Shown here: piece by piece, positions 1 through 5,371 of the stretch
Numbering within the stretch: the stretch's first letter is position 1
How the letters are laid out: the number at the start of each line of letters is the position of its first letter
Origin: Thermoplasmata archaeon
GTDB taxonomy: Archaea > Thermoplasmatota > SW-10-69-26
NCBI GenBank assembly: GCA_003561665.1
Contig: PWVY01000261.1
Location: 1 to 5,371 of the forward strand
Direction: 5' to 3'
DNA length: 5,371 nt
Made by a program: the position numbers and the translations under genes
The notes under the pieces: generated by a model
What the model was told of the DNA's origin: nothing
The model's database searches: none
What the model saw: the letters and a program-made list of their open reading frames with translations, nothing else

Positions 1-635
1 CCGCCGTCCGCGAACTCGGCGCCGAGAAAGTCATCTTCCTCACCTGGGGCGAGCAAGCGCCCCAACGCCAAGCCGAGGCCGTGCTCGACCCCCTGGGCAT
101 CGCAACAGAGCACCGAACCGTAGAAGGCGGCATGCTCACCGGAACGCTAGCAACGGTTCAAGACATCGCAGCCAAACATCGCGACCGCCACGAGGACCTT
201 CTCGTCAACCTCGGCGGGGCCGACCGCTACCAATCATGCTCGCTCCTCACCGCCGCGTTCGTCGCCGGCCTCCGAGCCTTCGACACCCCCAAAGGAAGAG
301 TCCAGCCCCTGCCCACGCTCAACTTCTCCTACAACGAGGTCGTCGGGAAAGAACAACACGAGATCCTTCAAGGGCTCGACAAGCTCAGCGATGACGGCAC
401 GGACCTGAACACGCTCGCAGCCAACACGCAGCTCGATTCCAGCACGATCTCGTACCACATCCGAGGGGGCGAAGATGACCGAGGCCTCGAGGAACTAGGC
501 CTCATCGAGCTGCGAACAGAACCGGGTGAGGGCGTCATGATCCACTTGACACCAATCGGGGAGACCCTCGCCCGAAGCATGCGATTCTCCCCCGACATCG
601 CACCCATGAGCGATGAGGGTCCAAGGGAACCTTGA
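1..635 (+). CDS. CARF-like / winged-helix transcriptional regulator, HFX_2341-like, 5' truncated by window edge (copy 1)
   Basis: The open frame runs in from the left edge; the first complete codon is at 3-5 and TGA is at 633-635, giving 210 visible residues. A GTG at 81 could be mistaken for the start, but the codons before it (AVRELGAEKVIFL) align with residues 19-31 of the downstream paralog, so the real start lies about 18 codons outside the window. The N-terminal half is a Rossmann-like alpha/beta domain with the motif LLVNLGGADR, in the place where CARF domains carry a ligand-contacting N-x-(S/T)-x-G-type loop. The C-terminal third is a winged helix-turn-helix: a helical segment, then STISYHIRGGEDDRGLEELGLIEL (recognition helix and start of the wing). 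A short acidic tail follows LTPIGETLARSM. By family it should be a cytosolic DNA-binding regulator whose activity depends on a small, possibly nucleotide, ligand; target and ligand are unknown. The HFX_2341 family name is recognised from the pattern, not from a search. Confidence 0.8.
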   Translation, partial: AVRELGAEKVIFLTWGEQAPQRQAEAVLDPLGIATEHRTVEGGMLTGTLATVQDIAAKHRDRHEDLLVNLGGADRYQSCSLLTAAFVAGLRAFDTPKGRVQPLPTLNFSYNEVVGKEQHEILQGLDKLSDDGTDLNTLAANTQLDSSTISYHIRGGEDDRGLEELGLIELRTEPGEGVMIHLTPIGETLARSMRFSPDIAPMSDEGPREP

Positions 636-686
636 TACCCCGACGACGACACTCACTCAGCAACGATGCTGCAAGGGAACCGACGA

Positions 687-722
687 CACCTCGCGAACGG
701 TCCATCCCTCGGCTTCGAGGTG
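687..722 (+). promoter_or_regulatory. Inverted repeat enclosing the ribosome-binding site of the second regulator
   Basis: CACCTCG at 687-693 is the exact reverse complement of CGAGGTG at 716-722, 22 bases apart. A nested shorter arm, CCTCG at 707-711, can also pair with CGAGG at 716-720 across a 4-base loop. Both pairings would cover the Shine-Dalgarno bases in mRNA. As DNA, the dyad could instead be an operator for one of the flanking winged-helix proteins. Function is inferred; only the repeats are seen. The arms are short enough that chance is possible. Confidence 0.35.
717..722 (+). promoter_or_regulatory. Ribosome-binding site (GAGGTG) that decides the start of the second regulator
   Basis: GAGGTG matches the archaeal anti-Shine-Dalgarno target (GGAGGTGATC) and lies 5 bases before ATG 728. 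This selects 728 over the in-frame TTG at 632, whose 32-residue extension is Arg/Pro-rich and does not resemble the family, and over the GTG at 722, which overlaps the site itself. Confidence 0.65.
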
Positions 723-727
723 TGCTT

Positions 728-1375
728 ATGGGCCTGATACACCTTGGTATCGTGGGCGAACGTAGGGAACCCATCCTCACCGCCGTTCGAGAGATGGGAG
801 CCGAGAAGATCGTTCTCATCGGGAAACCCGATCAAAGAGACACGGCCGCATCCCTCAAATCCGTGCTGGAGCCCCTGGGCGTTGAAACCCACATCGAGAT
901 GCTTGAAGATGACAGCGTCCTGTTGGGCATGATCCGCCTGGTCCAACGCATCGTTCGAGATCACGAGGGCAGAGAAGATGACATCCTCGTGAACCTCGGC
1001 GCCGCCGACAAGGGCCTGGCATGCGCGACCCTCTCCGCGTCGTTCGTTGCAGGCGTTAAAACCATCGACATGCCCAACGACGAGATCATGTTCCTCCCGG
1101 TTCTTCGTTTCAGTTACGAGGAGACCGTCAGCGAAGCGAAGCTCTCCATCCTCCAAGCCATCGAAGAGATGGGAGGCCAAGTCGAGAAACTGAAAATCCT
1201 CGCGGATACGACCGGCATCCAGGAGAGCCTTGCAAGCTACCACATCCGAGGCGGGGAAGACGGCAAGGGCCTCGTCGAACTGGGCCTGGTCGAGACCACG
1301 CGGGGGCACCGCGGCGCGCTGACGATCTCCCTTACGCCCATGGGGGAACTGCTCGCCCGCGGACTCGCACCGTGA
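728..1375 (+). CDS. CARF-like / winged-helix transcriptional regulator, HFX_2341-like (copy 2)
   Basis: A complete 215-residue protein. It opens directly with a first beta strand (MGLIHLGIVGER, 1-12), a helix and second strand (PILTAVREMGAEKIVLIG), and a second helix ending in LEPLGVET. The motif DILVNLGAADKG at about 85-96 corresponds to the ligand-loop region of CARF-like domains, and is followed by a small-residue helix (CATLSASFVAGVKTI). Residues about 135-213 form the winged helix: ILQAIEEMGG, LKILADTTGI, then the recognition helix ESLASYHIRGGEDGKGLVELGLVE and a wing ending TISLTPMGELLARGL. It is clearly homologous over its full length to the truncated gene just upstream, with motifs in the same order, so the pair is a tandem duplication. 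The gap between them is 92 bases with no obvious TATA box, so co-transcription is plausible. Family knowledge predicts a ligand-responsive DNA-binding regulator; the ligand, the target genes and any CRISPR link are unknown. The bound-nucleotide role is inference. Confidence 0.85.
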   Translation: MGLIHLGIVGERREPILTAVREMGAEKIVLIGKPDQRDTAASLKSVLEPLGVETHIEMLEDDSVLLGMIRLVQRIVRDHEGREDDILVNLGAADKGLACATLSASFVAGVKTIDMPNDEIMFLPVLRFSYEETVSEAKLSILQAIEEMGGQVEKLKILADTTGIQESLASYHIRGGEDGKGLVELGLVETTRGHRGALTISLTPMGELLARGLAP

Positions 1376-1449
1376 CGTTCCTGAAGTTACAGAGAAGGGG
1401 AGGCGGCGCGACGCGGAACCCACGCCACGCACGCCGACCCTCAAGGGGC

Positions 1450-1896
1450 TTACGCGTGCGCGTGGCCTCGAAGCACGGGGTAAAGCGCGCCCAGCGCGAT
1501 CCCGAAGATCGAATGGGCGATGAAGCTCATCCCCTGGAAGTTCGGAACAGGCGGTTCCATCGGCGTCGTGATGCCCACCCAAAGGGGCATGATGATGGAC
1601 GCCGCGATCAGCCAAATCACGACCCCGAACACGAGACCGATGACGGTGCTTCCACCGGTCGAGCCTCGTTGACCTTTCAGTGCATCAAGGCTCAAGAGCC
1701 CTGCGAACACAAGACCGAAGAAGGCTCCATGGAGCAGATGCAAAATCCAACCCCAGACGACTGCATCCTCCCCGAACCCGTACATCATCGAGATCATCCC
1801 TATCGGTTCCGCCGCGACCGTGAAGAGGACGGTCGCAAGCACGCCCGCGATCGCGCCTGCGGCCCATTGGTTCGTTCCGTGTCCCGTGTCCATCAT
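1450..1896 (-). CDS. Four-helix membrane protein, DUF6789-like, function unknown
   Basis: The protein has 148 residues if started at ATG 1896, which has GAGG at 1905-1908 eight bases upstream. An alternative ATG at 1929 adds 11 residues (MRCERVSEEDD) and has a closer GAGG-type site 4 bases upstream, so the start is not settled. Four hydrophobic segments are visible at about 11-28, 46-69, 84-106 and 123-142. The second (VVWGWILHLLHGAFFGLVFAG), third (VIGLVFGVVIWLIAASIIMPLW) and fourth (MSFIAHSIFGIALGALYPVL) each carry small-residue GxxxG-like spacing, and two contain an in-membrane His. This pattern, including the IMPLxxG end of helix 3 and the xxHxxFGxxLG helix 4, resembles small haloarchaeal membrane proteins grouped as DUF6789 and sometimes misnamed histidine kinases. 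No kinase motif is present. No role is established. It converges on the regulator pair (74-base gap) and diverges from the small two-helix gene. Confidence 0.75.
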   Translation of the reverse strand: MMDTGHGTNQWAAGAIAGVLATVLFTVAAEPIGMISMMYGFGEDAVVWGWILHLLHGAFFGLVFAGLLSLDALKGQRGSTGGSTVIGLVFGVVIWLIAASIIMPLWVGITTPMEPPVPNFQGMSFIAHSIFGIALGALYPVLRGHAHA

Positions 1897-1996
1897 ATCA
1901 TCTTCCTCGGAGACCCGCTCACAACGCATGGACCCTCACGGCCCGTCTCCTGACGTGAACCGGCTTCTCCGCACCCCTCAAACGTCCAAAGGGCAT

Positions 1997-2013
1997 TTCA
2001 AGACTACCTTGAA
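1997..2013. promoter_or_regulatory. Palindrome TTCAAG-N5-CTTGAA in a divergent intergenic region, possible operator
   Basis: TTCAAG (1997-2002) and CTTGAA (2008-2013) are perfect inverted repeats around a 5-base centre. They sit near the middle of the non-coding gap between two diverging membrane-protein genes, about 100 bases from each start, inside one of the few AT-richer patches of the gap. This size and symmetry suit a dimeric winged-helix repressor or activator. The AT-rich patch (1994-2013) could also serve as a weak TATA-like element, though no clear TATA box or BRE is seen. Function is inferred. Confidence 0.35.
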
Positions 2014-2112
2014 CCCTCCATCTACGCCCAACCCGTGGACCCAGCGTGAGACCGGGGCAAGCGTGAGGTTGAAGAAGGATGGCCGCATGCCGGGTTCACC
2101 GAGGAAGTCCTC

Positions 2113-2346
2113 ATGGCTGGAAGCGTCCCCGCGGAACGGTCCAAATCGCCCGGGTGGTTAGCATGGACCACCTTCACGGTGCTGTTCCTGATGTTCGTTC
2201 TCGTCTCCTGGCTCTACATCTTCGCCTTCGGACTCGAAGAGGACTTCATCTACCACGTTATCGCGGCCACGGTCATCGCCGCGCTCATCTTGCCAGCTTG
2301 GGCCATCTTCCACCTCAGCAAGCCCGAAGACGAACCCATGCACTGA
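2113..2346 (+). CDS. Small two-helix membrane protein, function unknown
   Basis: A 77-residue protein starting at ATG 2113, with GAGG at 2101-2104 eight bases upstream. A short polar N-terminus (MAGSVPAERSKSPG) precedes a first hydrophobic helix at about 15-39, rich in Trp, Phe and Val. A brief acidic loop (GLEEDFIYH) leads into a second helix at about 46-68 (HVIAATVIAALILPAWAIFHL), and the tail is charged (SKPEDEPMH). Under the positive-inside rule the two helices form a hairpin; its orientation is not obvious because both ends and the loop carry few positive charges. Size and shape are like small accessory subunits of respiratory complexes, but no diagnostic motif supports that. The clean membrane-protein periodicity and good ribosome-binding site argue that it is real. 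It diverges from the four-helix gene and ends about 250 bases before the convergent nuoN. Confidence 0.65.
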   Translation: MAGSVPAERSKSPGWLAWTTFTVLFLMFVLVSWLYIFAFGLEEDFIYHVIAATVIAALILPAWAIFHLSKPEDEPMH

Positions 2347-2591
2347 GATCCCCGGGTTAAAGAGCAGACAACGCAGACGATCTTCCTCGAAGCGTTCGTG
2401 CATTTCCGTTCTCCCCCCGCAGGGTCAGGCATCGAACCGTTTGAGCAGCCTGGTCAGCGAACGCTTGGCTTCCGTGACCTTTCTTAAGGCGTCTACAGGT
2501 TTGCTTGGACCCGCGAAAGGGAGACCCTCCAGGCGCCAATCGCGAGCGTGCCTTCGCCTCTCCACAGGCCCCGCATGGCCTGCATCACGCC

Positions 2592-2608
2592 GTCCCCTGT
2601 CAGGGGAC
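2592..2608 (-). repeat. Perfect hairpin over the nuoN stop codon
   Basis: GTCCCCT (2592-2598) and AGGGGAC (2602-2608) form a 7-bp perfect inverted repeat with a 3-base loop; the nuoN TGA (2600-2602) lies in its loop and arm. Read on the - strand it marks the 3' end of the nuoM-nuoN transcript. No T-run follows, so it is neither a classic intrinsic terminator nor a typical archaeal oligo-T terminator. It could stabilise or punctuate the mRNA 3' end. Function is inferred. Confidence 0.4.
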
Positions 2609-4117
2609 AAGGTCAAAGAGCGCCTCGGCAGCGATCGTGCTCCAGTCGATCACGGGAGCCGCCAGGAACCCAACGAGGACGGTGCCAACGAGGCTGACCG
2701 CGATGGCCGCGCCCAGCCCACCCGGCAGGCTCACCTTGACGGGGTGCGTGGGTTCCTCACTGTACATCACACGGATCCACCGGATGTAGTACCAAAGCGA
2801 GATGGCGGTGTTCACGACGCCGGCCACGGCAAGCCACCACAGCCAGGAGCCTGCAAGGCCGGCTTGGACTGCGCTGGAGAAGATCACGAACTTACTCCAG
2901 AACCCGCCGAGCGGAGGCAATCCCGCCATGGACAACAGGAACACGGTGATGGCGAACGCCAAGAAGGGGCTCGTCTTGGAAAGCCCCTTAGCGTCCTTGA
3001 ACGTGCTTCCTAGGCCTGCCGTTGCAAGCGCGGCCACGCCTAGGAAGGCGCCGCCTTTCATGAGCACGTTCGCGAGCGTGTGGAAGATGCCCCCGCCGAG
3101 CGCGTAAGCGGTAGCGACGGGGATCACGATCAGGATGTACCCTGCGTGCGCGATGCTCGAGTAGGCAAGCATGCGTTTGAGATCGGTTTGGCGCAGCGCG
3201 ACGAGGTTCCCCCACGTCATGGTGAGGATCGCAAGGATGGCCACGAAGGGGATCCAACCCCCGCTGATGGGGCCCATGGCCCAGAGAAGGATCTTGGCAA
3301 GGGCCACGAACGCGAACTTGAACCCAACACCGCCCAACCATGCAGCCACCGTGTCCGGGGCGCCCGTGTACACGTCAGGGGCCCACATGTGGAACGGGGC
3401 CATCGTGAACTTGAACCCGACCCCGGAGAGGATCATGAAGAAGCCGATGGCCACGATGGGTTGGCTGATGAAGACCTGAAGGCCTGGGTTGGCGACGCCC
3501 TCGAAGAGAGCCATCTGATCCGCGAAGAACGCGTTCATCCCGTCGAACGTGATCGTGCCCGCGGCCCCGTACAAGAGCGAAATCCCGTAGAGGCTAATCG
3601 CGCTCGTCAGCGCGCCCGTGATGAAGTACTTCAACGAGGATTCGTTGCTCGTCGGTTCCCTCTTGAAGGCGCCGGCCAGGATGTACGAGGCGAACGAAGC
3701 CACCTCGATGCCGATGAACAGCGTCAAGAAGTCACGCGACGACGCCACGACCATCATGCCGATGGTCGCCACGAGCATCAACGCGTAGTACTCGGCCTGC
3801 ATCGAGGTGCGTTCCATGTACTTGGGCGAGGCCAAGATGACCAAGCCCGTGCCCACCAGGAACAACAGTTTGAGCACCTGGCTGAACGTGGACACCTGGA
3901 ACAGATCCAGGACAACGGTCTCCTTCGGGAGGAACCCAAGGCCTGGAAGCGAAACGATGGTCCCCAGCGCGAACACGCTTGCAACCATCGTCGTGACGAA
4001 CCCGATCATGGCTGGGAGCTTACCGTCGCGAGCGTTCACGGCCGCGTACAAGATCACGAACGTGCCTACCAGGACCGTGAGCTCAGGCGCCAGGCCAGCG
4101 AGGATCTCAGTTACCAC
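2600..4117 (-). CDS. nuoN: NADH-quinone (or F420H2/ferredoxin) oxidoreductase subunit N, complex I membrane arm
   Basis: A full-length 505-residue antiporter-like subunit; 480-510 is usual. NuoN is one of three Mrp-type proton-translocating subunits of the complex I membrane arm. Hydrophobic helices span almost the whole protein. Family landmarks occur in order: Glu138 in SSRDFLTLFIGIE; the LKYFITGALTSAISLYGISLLYG block (162-184), typical of NuoN rather than NuoM or NuoL; Lys236 in GVGFKFTMAPFHMWAPDVYTGAP; Lys267 in GGVGFKF; DLKRMLAYSSIAHAGY (312-327); Lys354 in VLMKGGAF; and Lys409 in GLPPLGGFWSKF, which corresponds to the terminal-channel lysine. These charged residues form the central hydrophilic axis for proton movement, and all appear intact. 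The start is GTG 4117, immediately after the nuoM TAA (4118-4120), implying translational coupling. The electron donor (NADH, F420H2 or ferredoxin) cannot be told from this subunit; fpoN would be the name in an F420H2 enzyme. Confidence 0.95.
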   Translation of the reverse strand: MVTEILAGLAPELTVLVGTFVILYAAVNARDGKLPAMIGFVTTMVASVFALGTIVSLPGLGFLPKETVVLDLFQVSTFSQVLKLLFLVGTGLVILASPKYMERTSMQAEYYALMLVATIGMMVVASSRDFLTLFIGIEVASFASYILAGAFKREPTSNESSLKYFITGALTSAISLYGISLLYGAAGTITFDGMNAFFADQMALFEGVANPGLQVFISQPIVAIGFFMILSGVGFKFTMAPFHMWAPDVYTGAPDTVAAWLGGVGFKFAFVALAKILLWAMGPISGGWIPFVAILAILTMTWGNLVALRQTDLKRMLAYSSIAHAGYILIVIPVATAYALGGGIFHTLANVLMKGGAFLGVAALATAGLGSTFKDAKGLSKTSPFLAFAITVFLLSMAGLPPLGGFWSKFVIFSSAVQAGLAGSWLWWLAVAGVVNTAISLWYYIRWIRVMYSEEPTHPVKVSLPGGLGAAIAVSLVGTVLVGFLAAPVIDWSTIAAEALFDLVP

Positions 4118-5371
4118 TTAGGCCACCCCCAGGAACGCAAGGATACCTTCAACGAACGGGTTGAAAAGGTCCGTCAACAACACCGGCCAGATACCGTACA
4201 GGATGGAAAGCCCGGCCAGCAAGCCCGCGGCGATGACCTCGTACCGAGGCATCGGGGTGCCCGCGCCGGTGGCCTTCAGGGGCCCATGCAGAGCCCGCTT
4301 GATCGCCCAGATGTAATACCCTGCCGTCAACAAGATGCCCACAAGCGGGAACACGACAAGCCACCCGAAGGCTTCGTACACGCCGACGAGCACGGTGACC
4401 TCCGCGATGAACCCGGCCAGCCCAGGGAATCCGAGCGATCCGATGAACGCGATGATGGTGAGCATCCCCAGCGTGGGCGTTTTCTCCATGATGCCGCCCA
4501 GTTCGCTGATCTTCCGCGTGCCCCAACTGTGCTTGATGCTTCCGCACATCAGGAAAGCAAGCGGGCTAAGCAACCCGTGCGCGACGAGCATGTACAACCC
4601 GCCCAGGAGCCCGATGTCGGTGAGCGTGGCAACGCCCACCAAGAACACGCCCATGTGCGAGATGCTGGAGAAGGCGACCATGCGCTTGAGGTCATCCTGC
4701 GCCAAGCACACGAACGCGCCCCAGATGATGCTGATGACGCCCAAGGCGAACATGAGGGGTACGAACATCTGCGTCGCGAACGGGAACGCGCCCACGGCGA
4801 AGCGAACCAGGCCGTACCCGCCCATCTTCAACAAGACGCCCGCCAGGATCATGCTGCCCGCGGTCGGGGCTTGCACGTGAGCCCACGGGAGCCATGTGTG
4901 GAAGGGGACCAGGGGCATCTTCACGGCGAAGCCAACGAACAGGCCCGCGAAGAGCAACAATTGGAGGTTCTGTGAGAAGAACGCGGTCTCCTCTTGCAGC
5001 TCCAGGAAGTTGAACGTGGTGATGTCCGTGGCGAAGTACATCCCCATGAACGCGAGCAACATCACGAGGCTTGCGGCGAACGTGTACAGGAAGAACTTGA
5101 CCGCCGCGTAGCGACGATGCGCGCCGCCCCATAGGACGATCAAGAAGAACATGGGGATCAGCACGAACTCCCAGAAGATGTAGAACACGAACAGGTCCAA
5201 GGCAGCGAACACGCCAAGCACGCTGGTCTGCAAGACCAACAGAAGGCTGTAGAACGCGCGGGGGCGGTGGCGCTCCTCCCAACTGAAGAGGACGCTTGCA
5301 CCCACAAGGAGGCTCGTGAGGGCGAACAAGGGAGCCGATAGGCCAGCGAGGGCGACGGTGTACGTGATGCC
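4118..5371 (-). CDS. nuoM: NADH-quinone (or F420H2/ferredoxin) oxidoreductase subunit M, complex I membrane arm, 5' truncated by window edge
   Basis: The frame is open to the right edge, giving 417 visible residues. A TTG at 5329 is internal: the 14 codons before it (GITYTVALAGLSAP) continue the usual NuoM (D)GIS-type segment, so roughly 80-90 N-terminal residues lie outside the window. Numbering from that TTG, landmarks are Glu54 in YIFWEFVLIPMFFLIVLWGG (the conserved TM5 Glu), KFFLYTFAASLVML (78-91), Lys137 in FAVKMPLVPFHTWLP, the APTAGSMILAGVLLKMGGYGLVRF block (154-177) with Lys168, DDLKRMVAFSSISHMG (212-227), and Glu309 in GFPGLAGFIAE, the probable terminal Glu of the M subunit. The H-x-E/Q-APTAGS block and final Glu identify NuoM rather than NuoN or NuoL. 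It is one of the proton-pumping antiporter-like subunits. One oddity is Trp149 in the usual LPDAH motif. It is the upstream partner of nuoN in an operon; nuoL is expected further upstream. Confidence 0.94.
   Translation of the reverse strand, partial: GITYTVALAGLSAPLFALTSLLVGASVLFSWEERHRPRAFYSLLLVLQTSVLGVFAALDLFVFYIFWEFVLIPMFFLIVLWGGAHRRYAAVKFFLYTFAASLVMLLAFMGMYFATDITTFNFLELQEETAFFSQNLQLLLFAGLFVGFAVKMPLVPFHTWLPWAHVQAPTAGSMILAGVLLKMGGYGLVRFAVGAFPFATQMFVPLMFALGVISIIWGAFVCLAQDDLKRMVAFSSISHMGVFLVGVATLTDIGLLGGLYMLVAHGLLSPLAFLMCGSIKHSWGTRKISELGGIMEKTPTLGMLTIIAFIGSLGFPGLAGFIAEVTVLVGVYEAFGWLVVFPLVGILLTAGYYIWAIKRALHGPLKATGAGTPMPRYEVIAAGLLAGLSILYGIWPVLLTDLFNPFVEGILAFLGVA
4123..4130 (-). promoter_or_regulatory. 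Ribosome-binding site for nuoN inside the nuoM 3' end
   Basis: On the - strand, GGGGGTGG lies 5 bases before the nuoN GTG, within the last codons of nuoM (Leu-Gly-Val-Ala). It differs by one base from GGAGGTG. It supports GTG 4117 as the nuoN start and coupled translation of the two subunits. Confidence 0.55.

Noticed and set aside
632..727. N-terminal extension of the second regulator from TTG 632, overlapping the first stop as TTGA
   Set aside because: The 32 extra residues are Arg/Pro/Ser-rich and do not match the family, in which the first beta strand starts at the Met at 728; a good GAGGTG site precedes 728.
1376..1449. Terminator between the convergent second regulator and four-helix gene
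   Set aside because: The gap has no T-run on either strand and no convincing stem, so no terminator can be supported.
653..1615. A 320-codon - strand frame opposite the second regulator
   Set aside because: It overlaps a clear homologous gene for most of its length and runs on into the tail of the four-helix gene. Its composition is that of an antisense shadow and no motif is present.
1372..1953. A 193-codon + strand frame overlapping the end of the second regulator (GTGA)
   Set aside because: It is antisense to the four-helix membrane protein, whose helix pattern is convincing. Its product is Arg/His/Asp-rich without structure.
3080..4975. A 631-codon open frame on the + strand opposite nuoN and nuoM
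   Set aside because: It is fully antisense to two well-recognised genes, and its product is a low-complexity His/Arg/Glu/Asp/Gln-rich chain typical of the mirror frame of hydrophobic GC-rich genes. It has no domain and no credible start signal.
1..5371. CRISPR array, tRNA, rRNA, insertion sequence or attachment site
   Set aside because: No regularly spaced repeats, cloverleaf-like segments, transposase motifs or long terminal repeats were found on either strand.

Overview
The window looks archaeal, most likely a fairly GC-rich euryarchaeon. Three things suggest this. Two tandem genes resemble the HFX_2341-like regulators, which have a CARF-like N-terminal domain and a winged helix and are common in Euryarchaeota. 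A four-helix membrane protein resembles the DUF6789-type proteins abundant in haloarchaea. Ribosome-binding sites are of the GAGGTG/GGGGGTG kind. The proteins lack the strong acidic bias of extreme halophiles, so a Thermoplasmatota/Poseidoniia-like or other non-haloarchaeal euryarchaeon is a reasonable guess, but lineage cannot be fixed from this sequence.

Layout. Bases 1-1375 (+ strand) hold two paralogous CARF-like/winged-helix regulators in tandem. The first is cut by the left edge. The second starts at ATG 728 behind a GAGGTG site that lies inside a small inverted repeat. A tail-to-tail gap of about 75 bases follows. Next, on the - strand, is a four-helix membrane protein (1450-1896). A divergent intergenic region containing a perfect TTCAAG-N5-CTTGAA palindrome (1997-2013) separates it from a 77-residue two-helix membrane protein on the + strand (2113-2346). 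Bases 2347-2599 hold no convincing gene. The right half (2600-5371, - strand) is the end of a respiratory complex I operon: nuoM (cut by the right edge) followed directly by nuoN, with the nuoM stop codon abutting the nuoN GTG start. A 7-bp-stem hairpin sits on the nuoN stop codon.

How the genes work together. NuoM and NuoN are antiporter-like proton-pumping subunits of the complex I membrane arm, so the cell very probably has a respiratory or Fpo-like NADH/F420H2/ferredoxin:quinone oxidoreductase. The order M then N, with nothing after N, is the usual 3' end of the L-M-N block. The small membrane proteins and the paired regulators have no demonstrated link to complex I. No CRISPR array, cas gene, mobile element, tRNA or rRNA is visible. 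The most interesting points are the tandem CARF-like regulators without any visible CRISPR locus, the dyad around the second regulator's ribosome-binding site, the palindrome in the divergent promoter region, and an Asp-to-Trp change in a usually conserved NuoM motif.
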